Assembly: GCF_000003195.3 (NCBI RefSeq) | Contig: NC_012876.2 | Coordinates: forward strand, 61,932,407 to 61,996,406 | DNA length: 64,000 nucleotides | Reading direction: 5' to 3' | Source of the DNA: Sorghum bicolor | Taxonomy: Eukaryota > Streptophyta > Magnoliopsida > Poales > Poaceae | In this document: positions 1 through 11,816 of the stretch, in pieces | Numbering within the stretch: position 1 is the first letter of the stretch | Layout: each line of letters opens with the position of its first letter | Notes under the pieces: generated by a model | Database searches by the model: none | The model's input: the letters and a program-made list of their open reading frames with translations, nothing else | What the model was told of the DNA's origin: nothing | Program-made: the position numbers and the translations under genes

Positions 1-254
1 ATGTTCCCGCTGAAATAAAGAAACAAGACGAGCATGTCAATAGAAAAGCCTTTTGTTAATTATTAAGACTTGAGGACACATCGTACCTGCCAAGCAAGTT
101 TTCACAATTTCCTTTTTGTCAAAATATTGTCAAGTGGCTTAGCCGCTTAGCTCCTCTTTTTAACCCATTCTTGGCTTCTGGGTGGGCACCAAGCATTAAT
201 TATCAGCATCAGCTCCACCATATCCACACAACACATCGGAGCTAGAGGAGAGCC
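1..254. other. 5' flank of NLR1
   Basis: AT-rich upstream region and probable 5' leader of the NLR gene that starts at 255. I see no convincing TATA box. The last 60 bases are CA-rich and end in a purine-rich stretch just before the ATG. The leader has only loose similarity to that of the paralogue at 25689. Confidence 0.4.
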
Positions 255-3200
255 ATGGAGGCGACTGCCTTGAGTAGTGTGGGCAAGTCCGTGCTGAGTG
301 CTGCGCTTGGCTACGCTAAATCTGCCCTTGCGGAGGAGGTGGCCTTGCAGCTCGGCGTCCAGCGCGACCATGCTTTCGTTAGGGATGAGCTCGAGATGAT
401 GCTGGCTTTCCTGATGGCCGCACATGATGAGCGCGATCAGCACAAGGTCGTTAAGACTTGGGTGAAGCAGGTCCGTGAGGTCGCCTATGATGCCGAGGAC
501 TGCCTTGAGGACTTTGCAGTTCGTCTTGGGAAGCCATCATGGTGGCGCATCTTCCGCAAGCTGCTTGACCAGCGCCGTGCAGCCAAGCAGATGAAGGAGC
601 TCCGAGCCAAGGTTGAGGATGTCAGCCAGAGGAACGTGCGCTACCGCCTCATCAAGGGATCGGACACCAAGCCTGCCATTGGCACTGGTCAGTCCAGCAT
701 GATGACTGGCGAAACAATGTCAGGCATGGAGGAAGCAAGGAAGGAGAAGTACAAAGCAAAAGTGGATCTCACTAGGCTAATCAACAAGATGGATGAGAAC
801 CTCAGAGTGATTGCTTTATGGGGACCAAGAAGCTATGTTCTGCAGGAGGCATCTATCATCAAACTAGCCTACGACGACCTGAAAAGAAGGAACAAGTTTG
901 AATGCCATGCCTTGATTCAGATCATGCACCCCTTCAATCCAACTGAGTTTTTGAAAAACATAGTTAGACAATTCTATGTTGATTCTCTTGAAGAAACGGC
1001 GACGACAACACAACAGGACTCTACTCCAGGGGCCCAAGATTTGCGAAGGATGGGGGTGATGAGAGAAGGTGACTTGGTTGGTGCATTCAAGAAATATTTG
1101 AACGAGAAGAGGTACCTCATAGTGCTTACTGACCTATACAATGTTGAGGAGTGGGACCGGATTAAGGCATTGTTTCCCAGCAACAACAAAGGAAGCCGTC
1201 TCATAGTGTGTGCACATCAAGTTGAAGTTGCCAGCTTATGTGTTGGGCCAGAGACTGTACTACCAGATCACAAACAATTGTGTTCTCACCAGGCACTTTA
1301 TGTTTTCTACGAGAAGGTAATATCCGAAGCTCTGAATCGTCTAGTTTAATTAATCTACTATACAGTTCTCTAGTTCTATTTCTCAGGTTAAATTTAAATC
1401 CTTCTTGAAACTTGCAATGCAAAAACTCATATATATCCTGCATCGAGCCTACCTTCATAGCTATATCATCTTATATTACTAAATATTATAGATCTATCAC
1501 ATAAGCTTACCATCGAATACAAAGCAACACGTAACCTGGATCGCTTGTGTCTAGGCTTCACAAGGTGCAATAAATTCAATGGATGAAGCTTCTTGCTCAA
1601 ACACTATGGACACCATTAATAGTAGTGAAAACTCTACAAAGGGAAAGGTGTTGACTCGTATGGAGACAATACTGAATACTTTAAAGGAATCTCAGCTCAT
1701 CGGTAGAGAGAATGAGAAGGGACAAATTATAAACATGATTTCAAATTGTTGTAGCCAAGAGTTTGAAGTGATCTCTATATATGGAATGGGTGGTCTCGGA
1801 AAAACAACTTTAGTCAAACACGTGTACCAAAGCCAAGAGCTCAATGCAATGTTTGAGAAGCGTGCATGTGTCACAATCAAGCGTCCTTTCAATCTTGGTG
1901 AGCTCCTCAATAGCTTAGCTATACAGATGGGTGATAAGAAGGGGGAAGGTGAAAAATTGGCTAGTCTTCTAGAAGGAAAGAGCTACTTGATTGTTCTTGA
2001 CGATATGTCGTCCACCACAGAATGGGATGCTGTAGTAGAATATTTCCCTACAGATGTTACAACGAGCAGGATTATAGTAACCACAAGGGAAGAGAAAATT
2101 TGCAAGCATTGTTCGAAGAAAGAGAGAAACATACACAAGCTCGAGCTTTTGCAAGATGAAGATGCGAAAAAACTCTTCCTAGAAAAGGTATGATGACAGC
2201 ATACAACATATAATCATGTGCATTTTCTTTGACGTATAGTTACATTATTGGAAAAACAAACTGATTTAATTGGAGAAGATAACATGATAACAATGGTGAT
2301 TTCCAGATATGTTCTATCTAGGAAAATGGTTAAGAAGAAAACCAAATCAAACTAAACGACAAAAATGATTGACTTCCTCTTTGAAATATGAGGTACCTTT
2401 ATGAATTCTAGGACACATTATGAGGGTGAAGCAAATGACGCATGTAATCTTTTCATTACCAAAGACATCTTGTGCTTACCATATTTAATGAATTTTGGGT
2501 CTGCTTGTTGGGTTAGGCATTAATAGTAGGTGCATATGATTAGGTCCTAATGGAGTTAAATAGTTAATTCACCTTCTAGAACATATTATAATTTGTATAA
2601 AATTTGAAAGTTCCAATACTTTTATTTTTAGGACAAATGGAGCAATACCTTATATTTCAAAGGACCACGGCTATATTCTAACGATGCGGAAAAGCTAATT
2701 TCCTTTTCTAGAATATTGATGTTATATATCTTCATGAGAGAAAATACATATTCCATCATAACCGATTTAAGAAATAAATCAAAAGGCTATTTTCTCCAAT
2801 ATTTTCTATGTACTGAAATCTTAAATTTGAACAAATGTAGGTCTTTGGGACAGTTAAATATTCTGATGAACAATACGCTGAGTTGGCAGACGAAACAAAA
2901 CTGATTTTAAAGAAGTGTAAAGGACTTCCTCTTGCAATAGTCACAATGGGTGGTTTCTTGGCGAAGCAACCAAAAACTCTCGCGGAGTGGAGAAAATTTA
3001 ATGCTCATATTAGTGTTGATCTAGAGATGAATATGGAACTTCAGAGGATACCAAATGTCCTCATTAAAAGTTATGAAGGCTTGCCTTATCACCTCAAGTC
3101 TTGCTTCCTATATTTGTCGATCTTTCCTGAAGACTACAGCATTAGGCGGAGACGCTTGGTGCAACGGTGGATTGCAGAGGGTTACTCAAATGAGGTACGT

Positions 3201-4485
3201 GGCAAGTCCATGGAAGAAATAGCTGACAACTACTTCATGGAACTCATTGACAGGAGCGTGATCCTGCCACTTAGGAAACCAATTCCTAGTGGAAAAGGAA
3301 TTTACGCTTGTCAACTCCATGATCTCATGCGTGAAATAAGCATCTCAAAGTCAGTGGATGAAAATCTTGTTTTTAGACTAGAGGAGGGTAGTAGGAGCTC
3401 AAACACACGGGCCAAGGTTCGCCATGTTGCCATAAGTAGCAATTGGGAGGGTGATAAGAGTGAGTTTGAGAGTGCAGTACACTTATCTCACGTACGGTCA
3501 TTAACAGTATTTGGAAAGTGGAGGCCATTTTTCATTAAGACTACCAAAAAATCTGGCAAAGCTTTGTGGGGCATGCTGTGCGCCTAAGCTTTTGAAGGGT
3601 GTTGAAAGACTGAATGGTAATCCAAATTGGCATGACGTGTGCAGTTTCTGGTGCCACATTGTGTTTCCTACTTTAGCATCGAGAAGACTAAATCCATTTG
3701 GTGTTGTAGTGCCGAGAGGTGTTAGGAAGCTGAAATCCCTACACACACTGGGTGTTGTGAACATCAGAGACAATGGAAAAGTTGTTCTACGGGACATAAG
3801 AAAGCTCACCCAATTGCGCAAGTTAGATGTGACAGGCCTTAATAAGAAGAACTGTCAAGAGCTACGTTCCACTCTTGCTGAGCTTAGCCGTCTGGAATCC
3901 TTGTCAATTATATCAATTGATGAGTCGGGTTTACGTGGCTGCTTGGAGGGTGTGTCCTCGCCTCCCGAAAACCTGCAGAATCTCAAGCTGCATGGCACTC
4001 TGGTCAAATTGCCACAATGGATCGGGGGACTCCAGAGTCTTGTGAAGTTGGTGCTTGAAAATACGATTCTAAGGGAGGTTGATGCCACCATGCAAGTCCT
4101 TGGCAAGCTACCAAACTTGGCCATCCTGCGCCTGGTGTTGCATCCATTCAATGAGGGTGAAGAGCTCCGTCTGACTTTCCATCCGGAGTCGTTCCCGAGT
4201 TTGATGGTGCTGCACCTGTACCTCATGAATAACCTTGGATCGGTGGAATTTGAAGTAGGGGCAACGCCTAGGCTTGAGCTGCTGGTGTTTGAATATGCAG
4301 TAAGCGACACAACTTCCATCTCAGGGTTATCGTCTCTCCAGAGCCTCAAGGAAGTTGTGATCAAGGCTTTTGACTGCATTGAGGGAGTTATGATGAAGGG
4401 TTTTGACTGCAGTGAGGAACTGTTGGGAAGAGTGCAGGATCAGGTCGCCAGGAATCCAAATAAGCCCGTTTTGAAGAGGGAGTGA
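255..4485 (+). pseudogene. NLR1: Pib-like CC-NB-NB-LRR gene with LRR deletion/frameshift
   Basis: This is an intracellular immune-receptor (NLR) gene. Exon 1 (255-1316, 354 codons) encodes an Rx-type coiled coil followed by a degenerate NB core. Exon 2 (1555-2187) encodes a canonical NB core with P-loop GMGGLGKTT, kinase-2 LIVLDDMSS and RNBS-B IIVTTRE. Exon 3 begins at 2841 with GLPLA, CFLYLSIFPEDY and an LHDLMRE (MHD-type) motif, then LRRs. All introns are GT-AG and phase 0. Compared with the intact paralogue at 25689, 287 bp (the equivalent of 34029-34315) are missing at the 3536/3537 junction. This removes the first LRRs and shifts the frame. The upstream frame stops at 3587, while the LRR frame stays open from 3511 to 4485. 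It is probably a pseudogene. A truncated product ending soon after the MHD motif, or a separate LRR protein, cannot be excluded. Confidence 0.88.
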
Positions 4486-5196
4486 GCTGCGTGCGTATAG
4501 GGAATGCACGTACCTAGTCAACCTATATATTGAAGCCAGGTAATTCGCTGCTCCCCTCCCTTCTGAGTACTACAAATTGAACTTTGTGTCCGGTTGTTTT
4601 TCATTTAAATTAATCCATGTATATATGTGTATGTATGTATGTAGGAGCATCATTTTTTGGCCGGTTCACTCCTGTTCTTCTTCTCGATGAAATTCAGCTT
4701 ATACTGGTGCTTCTGCTGAAAAGTAATGCTTGGATGGAGCCGTGCACGTTGGCTGCGCCGCACCTGCACTACACGGCATCGAAATGAGTCTCCACCACAA
4801 ACGATCAAACCGCCTTGCGTATATATGTACCGTCATGTCTGTAATTCTACTGCTACTGCAGTTGTAGTGTTTCGTCTCTAAGTAGTAGTATGCTGGTCGT
4901 TGCTTGATTTGGTTGTTCCCTTGGAAGATTGACGCGTTTACTAGGATCGTAATTTAGGGTTGCTCTGCTCCTTGGCGTACGTCCTGTTGCTCATCACTTC
5001 CTAGCTAATACAGTATGCTGTATCTCTCTTTCTAGTTCTTATTACCTCTGCAATGCAATGCAACCTCGGTCGAGTTGAGTGGCTGACACAGACGGAAAGT
5101 TTGTACTGCTACAACTGATTGGATGAATTGCAGCAGCTCGATCCACAGAGGAAGACGCGGACTCAGAGAAAGACTGGAACAGATATAGAACACAAT

Positions 5197-5309
5197 ATTG
5201 TTCGCTTGGTTGAAAAATCATGGCTGAAAGTATTGTTCGCTGATTTGTTGTGTGAAGAAAATACTGCTGAATAGCTGACAGATTTGATAGATAAACTTAA
5301 ACGAACAGG
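5197..5309. mobile_element. small MITE, same family as 35246-35352
   Basis: The ends are TTGTTCGC-like on the left and CGAACAGG on the right. The interior (GCTGATTT...GAAGAAAATACTGCTGAATAGCTGACAG, quoted in part) matches the element that ends the NLR4 coding sequence. Boundaries are approximate. Confidence 0.5.
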
Positions 5310-5968
5310 CTCGTTACCAAGCAGCGAGAGAGCGCCTCACCAGCAGATCTAGGCTGACATCATCCCCATAGAGCGATGGGGGATGGCACACGCTACTAGC
5401 TAGGAAGAATTCGAGGTGACTTAGCGCTCGCCCCGGTGGAAGGTGGTCTGGAAGGGCATGCTCCACCTCAGTGAACAGAGGAGGGTTCGGCCTCGCCCCG
5501 CGGCGGTGCTGCTGGATGGTGGCATGCGGGACGGGAGGGAGTAGGGTCGTAGGGACTAGGGGATGGACAAGACGAAGGCACAAAGTGGTCGTCGGGAGGT
5601 GAGCTGGGAAGTGTTGTAGGTGGGCTGGGTCAGGGGGGCGAGTATGAATGAGCTGAGGCACATTTGGCCTGTGAGCTTTTTAGCAAGATGGCCTATTTTT
5701 TCTTGCTCCTGTTCGTGTTGTCGGCTCGCCATGGATGCCTCTCATTCCTCTCCACCTCCACCTCCTGGCGCTCTCAATGGTTGTTGACTCATCACCCAAC
5801 GACATCTGGAATGAGCTTGTCGCTCGCCACTTGATTTTAATCGGCGAGGAGGTGGTGGTTGCTCCCACTCGCAGCAGCAGTACCTCGACCCTATCGATTA
5901 AAATCTCACATCATTCCACGAATTAAAAGGTTCGGTTTTCCCATAATGCACATAGAAAGTCCGATTTT

Positions 5969-6194
5969 GGCTCTATTTAGTTTTCACCGAAAAACTTTTC
6001 ACTCCATCCCATCGAATGTTTAGACATATACATAGAGCATTAAATATAAATAAAAAAACTAATTGCACAGTTTGTATGTATTTCGCGAGATGAATTTTTT
6101 GAGTCTAATTAGTCCATGATTGGACACTAATTGTTATAGTAATAAATTTTTTACAGTATCTAAAAACTTTTCTTTTCGCTAACTGAACAAGGCC
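5969..6194. mobile_element. Tourist-like MITE (degenerate copy)
   Basis: It starts GGCTCTATTTAGTTTTC and ends CTGAACAAGGCC. The interior shows the AAACTAATTGCACAGTTTG and GTCCATGATTGGACA blocks shared with the copies at 24923, 28225 and 41334. It is more diverged than those copies and has no clean target duplication. Confidence 0.7.
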
Positions 6195-7159
6195 TCTATC
6201 CTTTATTGCGATGAGGGGGATGGAAGAAAACCGTTCTTCACCCATCTGTTTGTTTTTGTTCAGTACTTTTTTTTGGGTACGGATTCACACAGCGATGGAG
6301 GAAGAACCGGAAGCTGCAACATTTCAGGCTAATGTTCACACGGTGCGTTCATAGATGGCAAGAAAGGTGGCATGCTCAGAGGAGCCACAGATCGCTGGGT
6401 GTCGACTATGCAGTTTTCTTAATTACCCTCCCTGGAGCTGGCTGCAACAAGCAAAGGTGTAAGGTAAATGTCTCTCTTCCTCCTTATTCCTTCTCCCACG
6501 GACCAGCTCCTTTGCTTTGGCTTCAGTCCTTCAGATGACAGGGATGCATGGTGCTTTAGCTTTAGCTAGGTAATAACGTTGCTTAAAGCTACGAAAGCAG
6601 TGATTCTGTTCTATCTGCCGTGTGGAACAAAAAGAAACAAAACAAGCTTCCTGATAAAATGTACAGAGAAGGAAGTTTTGAGGTCATCAAAATGGAACAA
6701 ACACCTTGCACTTGTCTCTACCATACTTTGATTTCTACGATTTTTTTGCTGCTGATTAGGAGTGTGCCCTAAAAGGTAAGAACATGTTCCTAATTAAGGA
6801 GTTAATTAGTACTTCAATAGAGCATGAGATTTTCAGCTTACTACCCTGCGTAAAGAATGCATTACTTTAGCATCTGTCCTTTGAGTGTGCTACCAAGATA
6901 AGATAGAGGACGATGTCGCTTTGTTCCTCCTGCCACCTCGAAACAGAAGACAGGAATAGATTCATATATAATTTGCAAACATAAGTATCTTGGCATCCAG
7001 CAAGACCAAGCTTTCATTAGGCATGAGCTTGAGATGATGATGACTTTCCTGATGGAAGCACATGAGGAGCGAGATGAGCACGAGGTGATCAAGACCTGGG
7101 TGAAACAGGTCCGTGACGTGGCCTATGATGCAGACGACTCCCTCCAGGATTTTGCTGTT

Positions 7160-10100
7160 TTTTTTGAGCAACCAACGGAGGGATTTTCCCACCTGGTTTT
7201 ATTGAAAGTTGACCCAATGTCACAAAGGATTACAAAGATTGTTTTAGAAGGGAGACTTTACACGTAGATACATGCTAGTCTAGGTAAACTGGTTTGAAAT
7301 CGAATGAAGAAAAGTACACCAAGCCGTGTTGATGTCCTTCTCTTTCTTCTTGAACCTGGGACGCCAAGCTTCTGCATCCATGGCACAGGCGTGTAACACC
7401 TGGCGAAGCGTAAGACTTTCATTGCGGAAGATGAGAGCATTTCGTCGCTTCCAAAGTTCCCAGCAGCATAGAGCTATGAAGCTACTGAACTGCTTTACTG
7501 GAACATTTTGGATCCTGGGCAAGGACTGTAATTGGTGTACAGAAAGTCCATCAGCGATTGAGAGCCCCAAGGCATTCCAGAACCCTCTTGCAAAAGGGCA
7601 GTGTAGCAGGATGTGATCCGTCGTTTCCTCCAACCCTTGGCAAGCTTCACAGGATTGGGTTGGTACAATTCTCTTCTTGAAGAGGTTTGCACGGCATTGC
7701 AATCTTCCCTTGGAGGCAAGCCACATGAAGAATTGAACTCTTGGGGGGGAGCAGTTCCCCCAGATGAAATCCGACATGGGGTCAGCTGGGTTTTGCTTAG
7801 CCTTAAGTAGCTTGTAGATCGAAGATGAGTCTAATCTTCCATTTCCACAATCAAACAGAGATTTCCTTATGTCGTTACCTGATTCCAGAGAGGTTTGAGC
7901 AACTATTTGCTGGAGCTGCTGCAATTGCACTGAGGCTTGCGGGGTGAGTCTTGGAACAAAGGCTTCACTGAGTTGGGAAAGGATCATATCTCTGACTGAG
8001 GCGTCCTTCTTTGTGCAGTGGCTGTAAAGCGCTGGAAGTTTGTCAGCTAAAGCTTCGTCAAGATACCATACATCATTCCAGAATGAAGTGGCTGCTCCAT
8101 CCTTAATCTGGACCGTGGTGATGGCTTGATATAAGGGCAGAATCGATCGCAGGGTTTCCCAGTGAGCCCCCTGAAGATCTCCTTGTAAAGTTGCCAAACT
8201 GGAGTTCTCCCTGACCCAAGTCCCCCAAGCAGAGTTTTGTGAGCAGTGTAGCCTGTGAATGAGCTTTAGTAGGAGACAGATGTTCTGGGTGGCGAAGTCT
8301 TTGATTCCCAGCCCACCCAGATCTTTGGTGGTACAACACTTTTCCCAAGCCACCAAGCATTTAGCTGAGGAGGTGTTTGCTTCACCGGCCCAAAGAAAGG
8401 CTCGACGTCTTCTGTCAATCTCAGCTATTGTGGTAGAAGGCACACTGAGGGCAGACATAGCGTAGACAAGCTGACTGTCAAGCACTGAGTTGATCATAAC
8501 CACCAGTCCCATTTTGTTTAGCAGGGACGCTTGCCAGGAGGACAAGAAAGCATCTGTTCTAGCGATGTAAGGATTGAATGCCGCAACCGGCAGCTTGGTG
8601 GCAGACAGCGGAAGACCCAAGTAGTTCTGTGAGAATGAGTCTACACGGCATTGTAGCTGTTGGACACAGGTTTGTAGAGCTGACGAGCTTAAATTCAGAG
8701 GGACTATGGTGCTTTTGTGATAGTTGATGTTAAGCCCCGTAGCATTTGAGAACATCTGCAGGGTCTCCTTGAGATGTATAACATCCTGTGGTTCCCCTCT
8801 CATGACAATCAGGGTGTCGTCCGCGTACTGAAGTGTCACGCACCCGAGGCTGGGAGCAATTGGGTGACGAATCAAGCCGGGCTTGCTCTTGATCAGCGCC
8901 TGCAAGGTATCAGCCACTAGGAGGAACAGGTAAGGTGAGAGGGGGTCTCCCTGGCGAAGACCCCGCTTGCAGTTGATCCACGGGCTAGGAACACCGTTCA
9001 GAATTACGGCAGACTTGGAGGATTCCAGGAGGTTCCGCATCCATTGTCTCCACAAACCATTGAAACCCCTTGCCTCTAGGATATTGTCCAAAGCATTCCA
9101 GTTGACAGTGTCGAAGGCCTTAGCAAAATCCAGCTTGAGCACTAACGTTGGTGTCTTTCTTCTGCAGCAAGTCTGTACAACCTCAGCCGCAAAGACGAAG
9201 GTTTCTGAGATTGAACGGCTATGAAGGAAGCCCGTCTGGTTCAGATCAATTAGATTTCCGATTTCCTTCTGCAGCCTCATTGTCAAACACTTTCCAACTA
9301 TCTTGACAGAACAGTTTTGCAGGCAGATTGGACGGAAGGCTTCCACTGCGGTTGCACCTGGCTTCTTGGGGATCAAAGCCATGAAGGATCTGTTGATGCG
9401 CTCTAGCTGGACGTTGTTTGCGTGGAAGGCATTGACAAAATTCATCACCTGGTGTTTGACTGTATCCCAAGCTGCAACGAAGAAGGACGGGCCAAAACCA
9501 TCTGGCCCAGGGGCACTATTGCGATTCATTGCTCTCAAGGCTGACTTGATCTCATCTTCCGTGAAAGGAGCAGTCAGTGACGATGAGGGTTGGTTCTGAT
9601 CCCTGTATAGATCACTCGGGGAGAAGCCCCAGACCGAGCTCCCTGTTTGGCCAATGATGGCTGAGAAAAACGCAGACAAGGCTTGCATTTTGGCATCGTG
9701 ATTGGTGAATTCCTGCCCTTGGCATTCAACAACCCAGATTTTGTTGCTTCGGTGCCTGACAGTTGCTTGCGCATGGTGAAAAGCCGTGTTTTCATCTGCT
9801 TCCCTGATGGCCCTAAATTTGCTTCTTTGCTTCCAATAAGCCGCCCGTTCCTTGATTGCTTGAGTGAGCTTGCGCCTGCATAGGGTCCTAGCCTGGGACT
9901 CATGAGAAGAGAGTAAGCGCAGTTCTTCAAGGAAGTCCAGTAGCTCTATAATGAAAGTGCAGTTAGGGATTATTTGTGGAGGCGCCCTGATACGCCTAGC
10001 CCACGTCTTAGCCGCTGCTCTTGTCACCTTGAGGCACGCAGCCAGCTTACCTGCCGCATCGGGACACGACGGAGCCTGGAGCCACACTGGGAAGACAGAG

Positions 10101-10816
10101 GGGCGAAAGGTAGGGTTGTGAAGCCAGGCGTTCTCGAAACGGAATATGTTGGAAGTTGGGATGACGGAAGACATAGTGAGGAGAATAGGAGTATGATCAG
10201 AGGTGGGTTTAGGCAAGGAAGCGAGAGAGGTGTTCGGGAAGGCCAAAGTGTGTTCGATGTTGACAAAAGCCCTATCTAGGCGAGCTAAAACAGGGACAGC
10301 CTGGTGGTTAGACCAAGTGAAGGATCTGCCAAGGAGAGGGATCTCCAGAGCCGAGATTTGGTCAAGAGCAAGGTTGAAGGAATCCATTAGGGAACAATTG
10401 AGGTTCCCATTGTTCTTGTCTTCTGCTGATCTAATCAAGTTGAAATCCCCAATGAGGACCCAAGGTCCAGAAACCAAGGGGAGCAGAGACCGAAGCTCAG
10501 CTAGAAAATTGAAAGAAAGGCGGTGATCCGAGGGAGCATAAACATTTGTTAAAGTGAAGTCGCAATTGGAAATCGTTGAGGAAAGAGTAGTGGTAATCGA
10601 ATATTGTAGATCTATGCGGCCAGAAGCCGACCAGAAGCGATGGTCCCAAGCAGTTAGAATGCCACCTCTGGAACCATCAGAAGGAGCAAAGAACCAGTTT
10701 GTTGCCAAGTTAGGGGGAGGAAAGTTTTTGCTTTGAAGCAAGAGATTTCATTGAGTTTAGTTTCCTGAAGACAAGCCACCGAGGGGCTTGCTGCTTTTAT
10801 CGCATTACGCACCACA
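7160..10816 (-). mobile_element. L1-type LINE inserted antisense in NLR2 exon 1
   Basis: This is a non-LTR retrotransposon in reverse orientation. A short poly-T (7157-7165) marks its 3' tail. At the other end the endonuclease is cut off just before its NAIKAASPSVACLQETKL segment, so the copy is 5'-truncated, as is usual for L1 insertions. The host exon reads GATTTTGCTGTT on the left and resumes with CTGTTCGTCTGG on the right. Only CTGTT is clearly shared, so a full target duplication is not proven. Boundaries are good to about 10 bp. Confidence 0.9.
7280..10741 (-). CDS. LINE ORF2: endonuclease-reverse transcriptase (5'-truncated)
   Basis: A 1153-codon open frame. It begins inside the endonuclease/exonuclease-phosphatase domain (LTNVYAPS, VLIGDFNLI, SFTWSN, SDHTPILL). 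The reverse transcriptase follows with KLDFAKAFDTVNW, the GLRQGDPLSPYLFLL block and the catalytic YADD. It ends in a zf-RVT zinc-binding domain (PPRVQFFMWLA, CEACQGLEETTDHILLHC). The preceding endonuclease segment with CLQETKL is in another frame upstream of 10740, so a frameshift lies near a C/A run there. In a full element this protein nicks target DNA and copies the RNA onto it. This copy cannot be autonomous, but its long open frame suggests a fairly young insertion. Confidence 0.9.
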   Translation of the reverse strand: MLQSKNFPPPNLATNWFFAPSDGSRGGILTAWDHRFWSASGRIDLQYSITTTLSSTISNCDFTLTNVYAPSDHRLSFNFLAELRSLLPLVSGPWVLIGDFNLIRSAEDKNNGNLNCSLMDSFNLALDQISALEIPLLGRSFTWSNHQAVPVLARLDRAFVNIEHTLAFPNTSLASLPKPTSDHTPILLTMSSVIPTSNIFRFENAWLHNPTFRPSVFPVWLQAPSCPDAAGKLAACLKVTRAAAKTWARRIRAPPQIIPNCTFIIELLDFLEELRLLSSHESQARTLCRRKLTQAIKERAAYWKQRSKFRAIREADENTAFHHAQATVRHRSNKIWVVECQGQEFTNHDAKMQALSAFFSAIIGQTGSSVWGFSPSDLYRDQNQPSSSLTAPFTEDEIKSALRAMNRNSAPGPDGFGPSFFVAAWDTVKHQVMNFVNAFHANNVQLERINRSFMALIPKKPGATAVEAFRPICLQNCSVKIVGKCLTMRLQKEIGNLIDLNQTGFLHSRSISETFVFAAEVVQTCCRRKTPTLVLKLDFAKAFDTVNWNALDNILEARGFNGLWRQWMRNLLESSKSAVILNGVPSPWINCKRGLRQGDPLSPYLFLLVADTLQALIKSKPGLIRHPIAPSLGCVTLQYADDTLIVMRGEPQDVIHLKETLQMFSNATGLNINYHKSTIVPLNLSSSALQTCVQQLQCRVDSFSQNYLGLPLSATKLPVAAFNPYIARTDAFLSSWQASLLNKMGLVVMINSVLDSQLVYAMSALSVPSTTIAEIDRRRRAFLWAGEANTSSAKCLVAWEKCCTTKDLGGLGIKDFATQNICLLLKLIHRLHCSQNSAWGTWVRENSSLATLQGDLQGAHWETLRSILPLYQAITTVQIKDGAATSFWNDVWYLDEALADKLPALYSHCTKKDASVRDMILSQLSEAFVPRLTPQASVQLQQLQQIVAQTSLESGNDIRKSLFDCGNGRLDSSSIYKLLKAKQNPADPMSDFIWGNCSPPRVQFFMWLASKGRLQCRANLFKKRIVPTQSCEACQGLEETTDHILLHCPFARGFWNALGLSIADGLSVHQLQSLPRIQNVPVKQFSSFIALCCWELWKRRNALIFRNESLTLRQVLHACAMDAEAWRPRFKKKEKDINTAWCTFLHSISNQFT

Positions 10817-11816
10817 ATGCACTGTTCGTCTGGGCAGCCATCCTGGTGGCACTTCTGGCGCATCCCTCTCATGCTGCTGGAACGCCACCGTGTGGCCAAC
10901 AAGATGAAGAAGCTTCGAGCCAAGGTTGAGGATGTCAGCCAGAGGAATGTGAACTACCGCCTCATCAAGGGCCCTGGCTCCAAAGGCTATCACCTCCATG
11001 GACAGTCCAACATGGCTAGCACTGAGGAAGTGAGGAGGCAACACGAAACAGCAAAGCTTGATCTCATTTTTTTTGAAAAAATCTGGAGGAGCCGGGGCTC
11101 CTTCAATTGATCAACATGAAGGATGACAACCTTAGAGTGATCTCTGTATGGGGAACAAGTGGTGTTCTTCAGGAGACACCCATCATAAAAATGGCCTATG
11201 ATGATCTTGAGAGGAAGAAGAAGTTTGAGTACCACGCATGGATCAGGATTATGCGTCCTTTCAATCAAGCAAAGTTGGTGAAGAATATCATTGAGCAATC
11301 CTATGTTAATATCCTAGATGAAGCAACAAAGACAAAGCAGAAGTTAACTCCTGGGGCCCAAGATTTATGGAGGATATGGATGATGAATGAAGATGATTTG
11401 GTTGATGAGTTCAAGAAAGTTTCGAGTGAGAAGAGTTACCTGGTTGTGCTTTGTGATCTCTCTTCTATGGAAGAGTGGGATCAGATCAAAACATGCTTCC
11501 CAAATAACAAGAATGGGAGCCGATTCATAGTGTGCACAGAGCATATCAAAGTGGCAAACTTATGTGTTGCGACAGAGATTGCGCTTCTAGAGCACAAGCA
11601 ATTGTCTGTTGACCAGACTCTTTATGCTTTCTATGAGAAGGTAACATTCAAAGCCCTGAAATCAGATACTTAGTCTACTTTACTGTTTTCTAGTTCAACT
11701 TCCCAGTTTAACTAAATCGCAATGATGTTTTGTTGGAACCTACAATGAAACTTATTTTCTATATTATCTATCGGCCTACCTTCTTAGTTATCTTAATTGT
11801 TGCATATCTATCACAG

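Larger units (their letters stand above)
4486..6997. other. NLR1 3' region and intergenic spacer
   Basis: The first ~350 bases are the 3'UTR and downstream region of NLR1. The part around 4600-4840 reappears at 36145-36330 behind the second plus-strand NLR, which confirms shared ancestry. The spacer then holds a small MITE (5197-5309), a Tourist-like MITE (5969-6194) and a GC-rich stretch (5310-5900) without a recognisable protein. No gene is supported in 6195-6997. Confidence 0.5.

Noticed and set aside
3500..3600. NLR1 frameshift being bypassed by a small intron
   Set aside because: No GT-AG pair around 3536 restores the missing 95 codons, and comparison with NLR4 shows simple loss of 287 bp. 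Some alternative splicing cannot be excluded, but nothing supports it.
8967..10736. Multiple plus-strand frames across the LINE
   Set aside because: All are antisense shadows of the 1153-codon reverse transcriptase frame.
7140..10830. A full-length target-site duplication for the LINE
   Set aside because: Only CTGTT is clearly shared at the two borders. The longer candidates (TTTGCTGTT against ATGCACTGTT) have mismatches, so I do not claim one.
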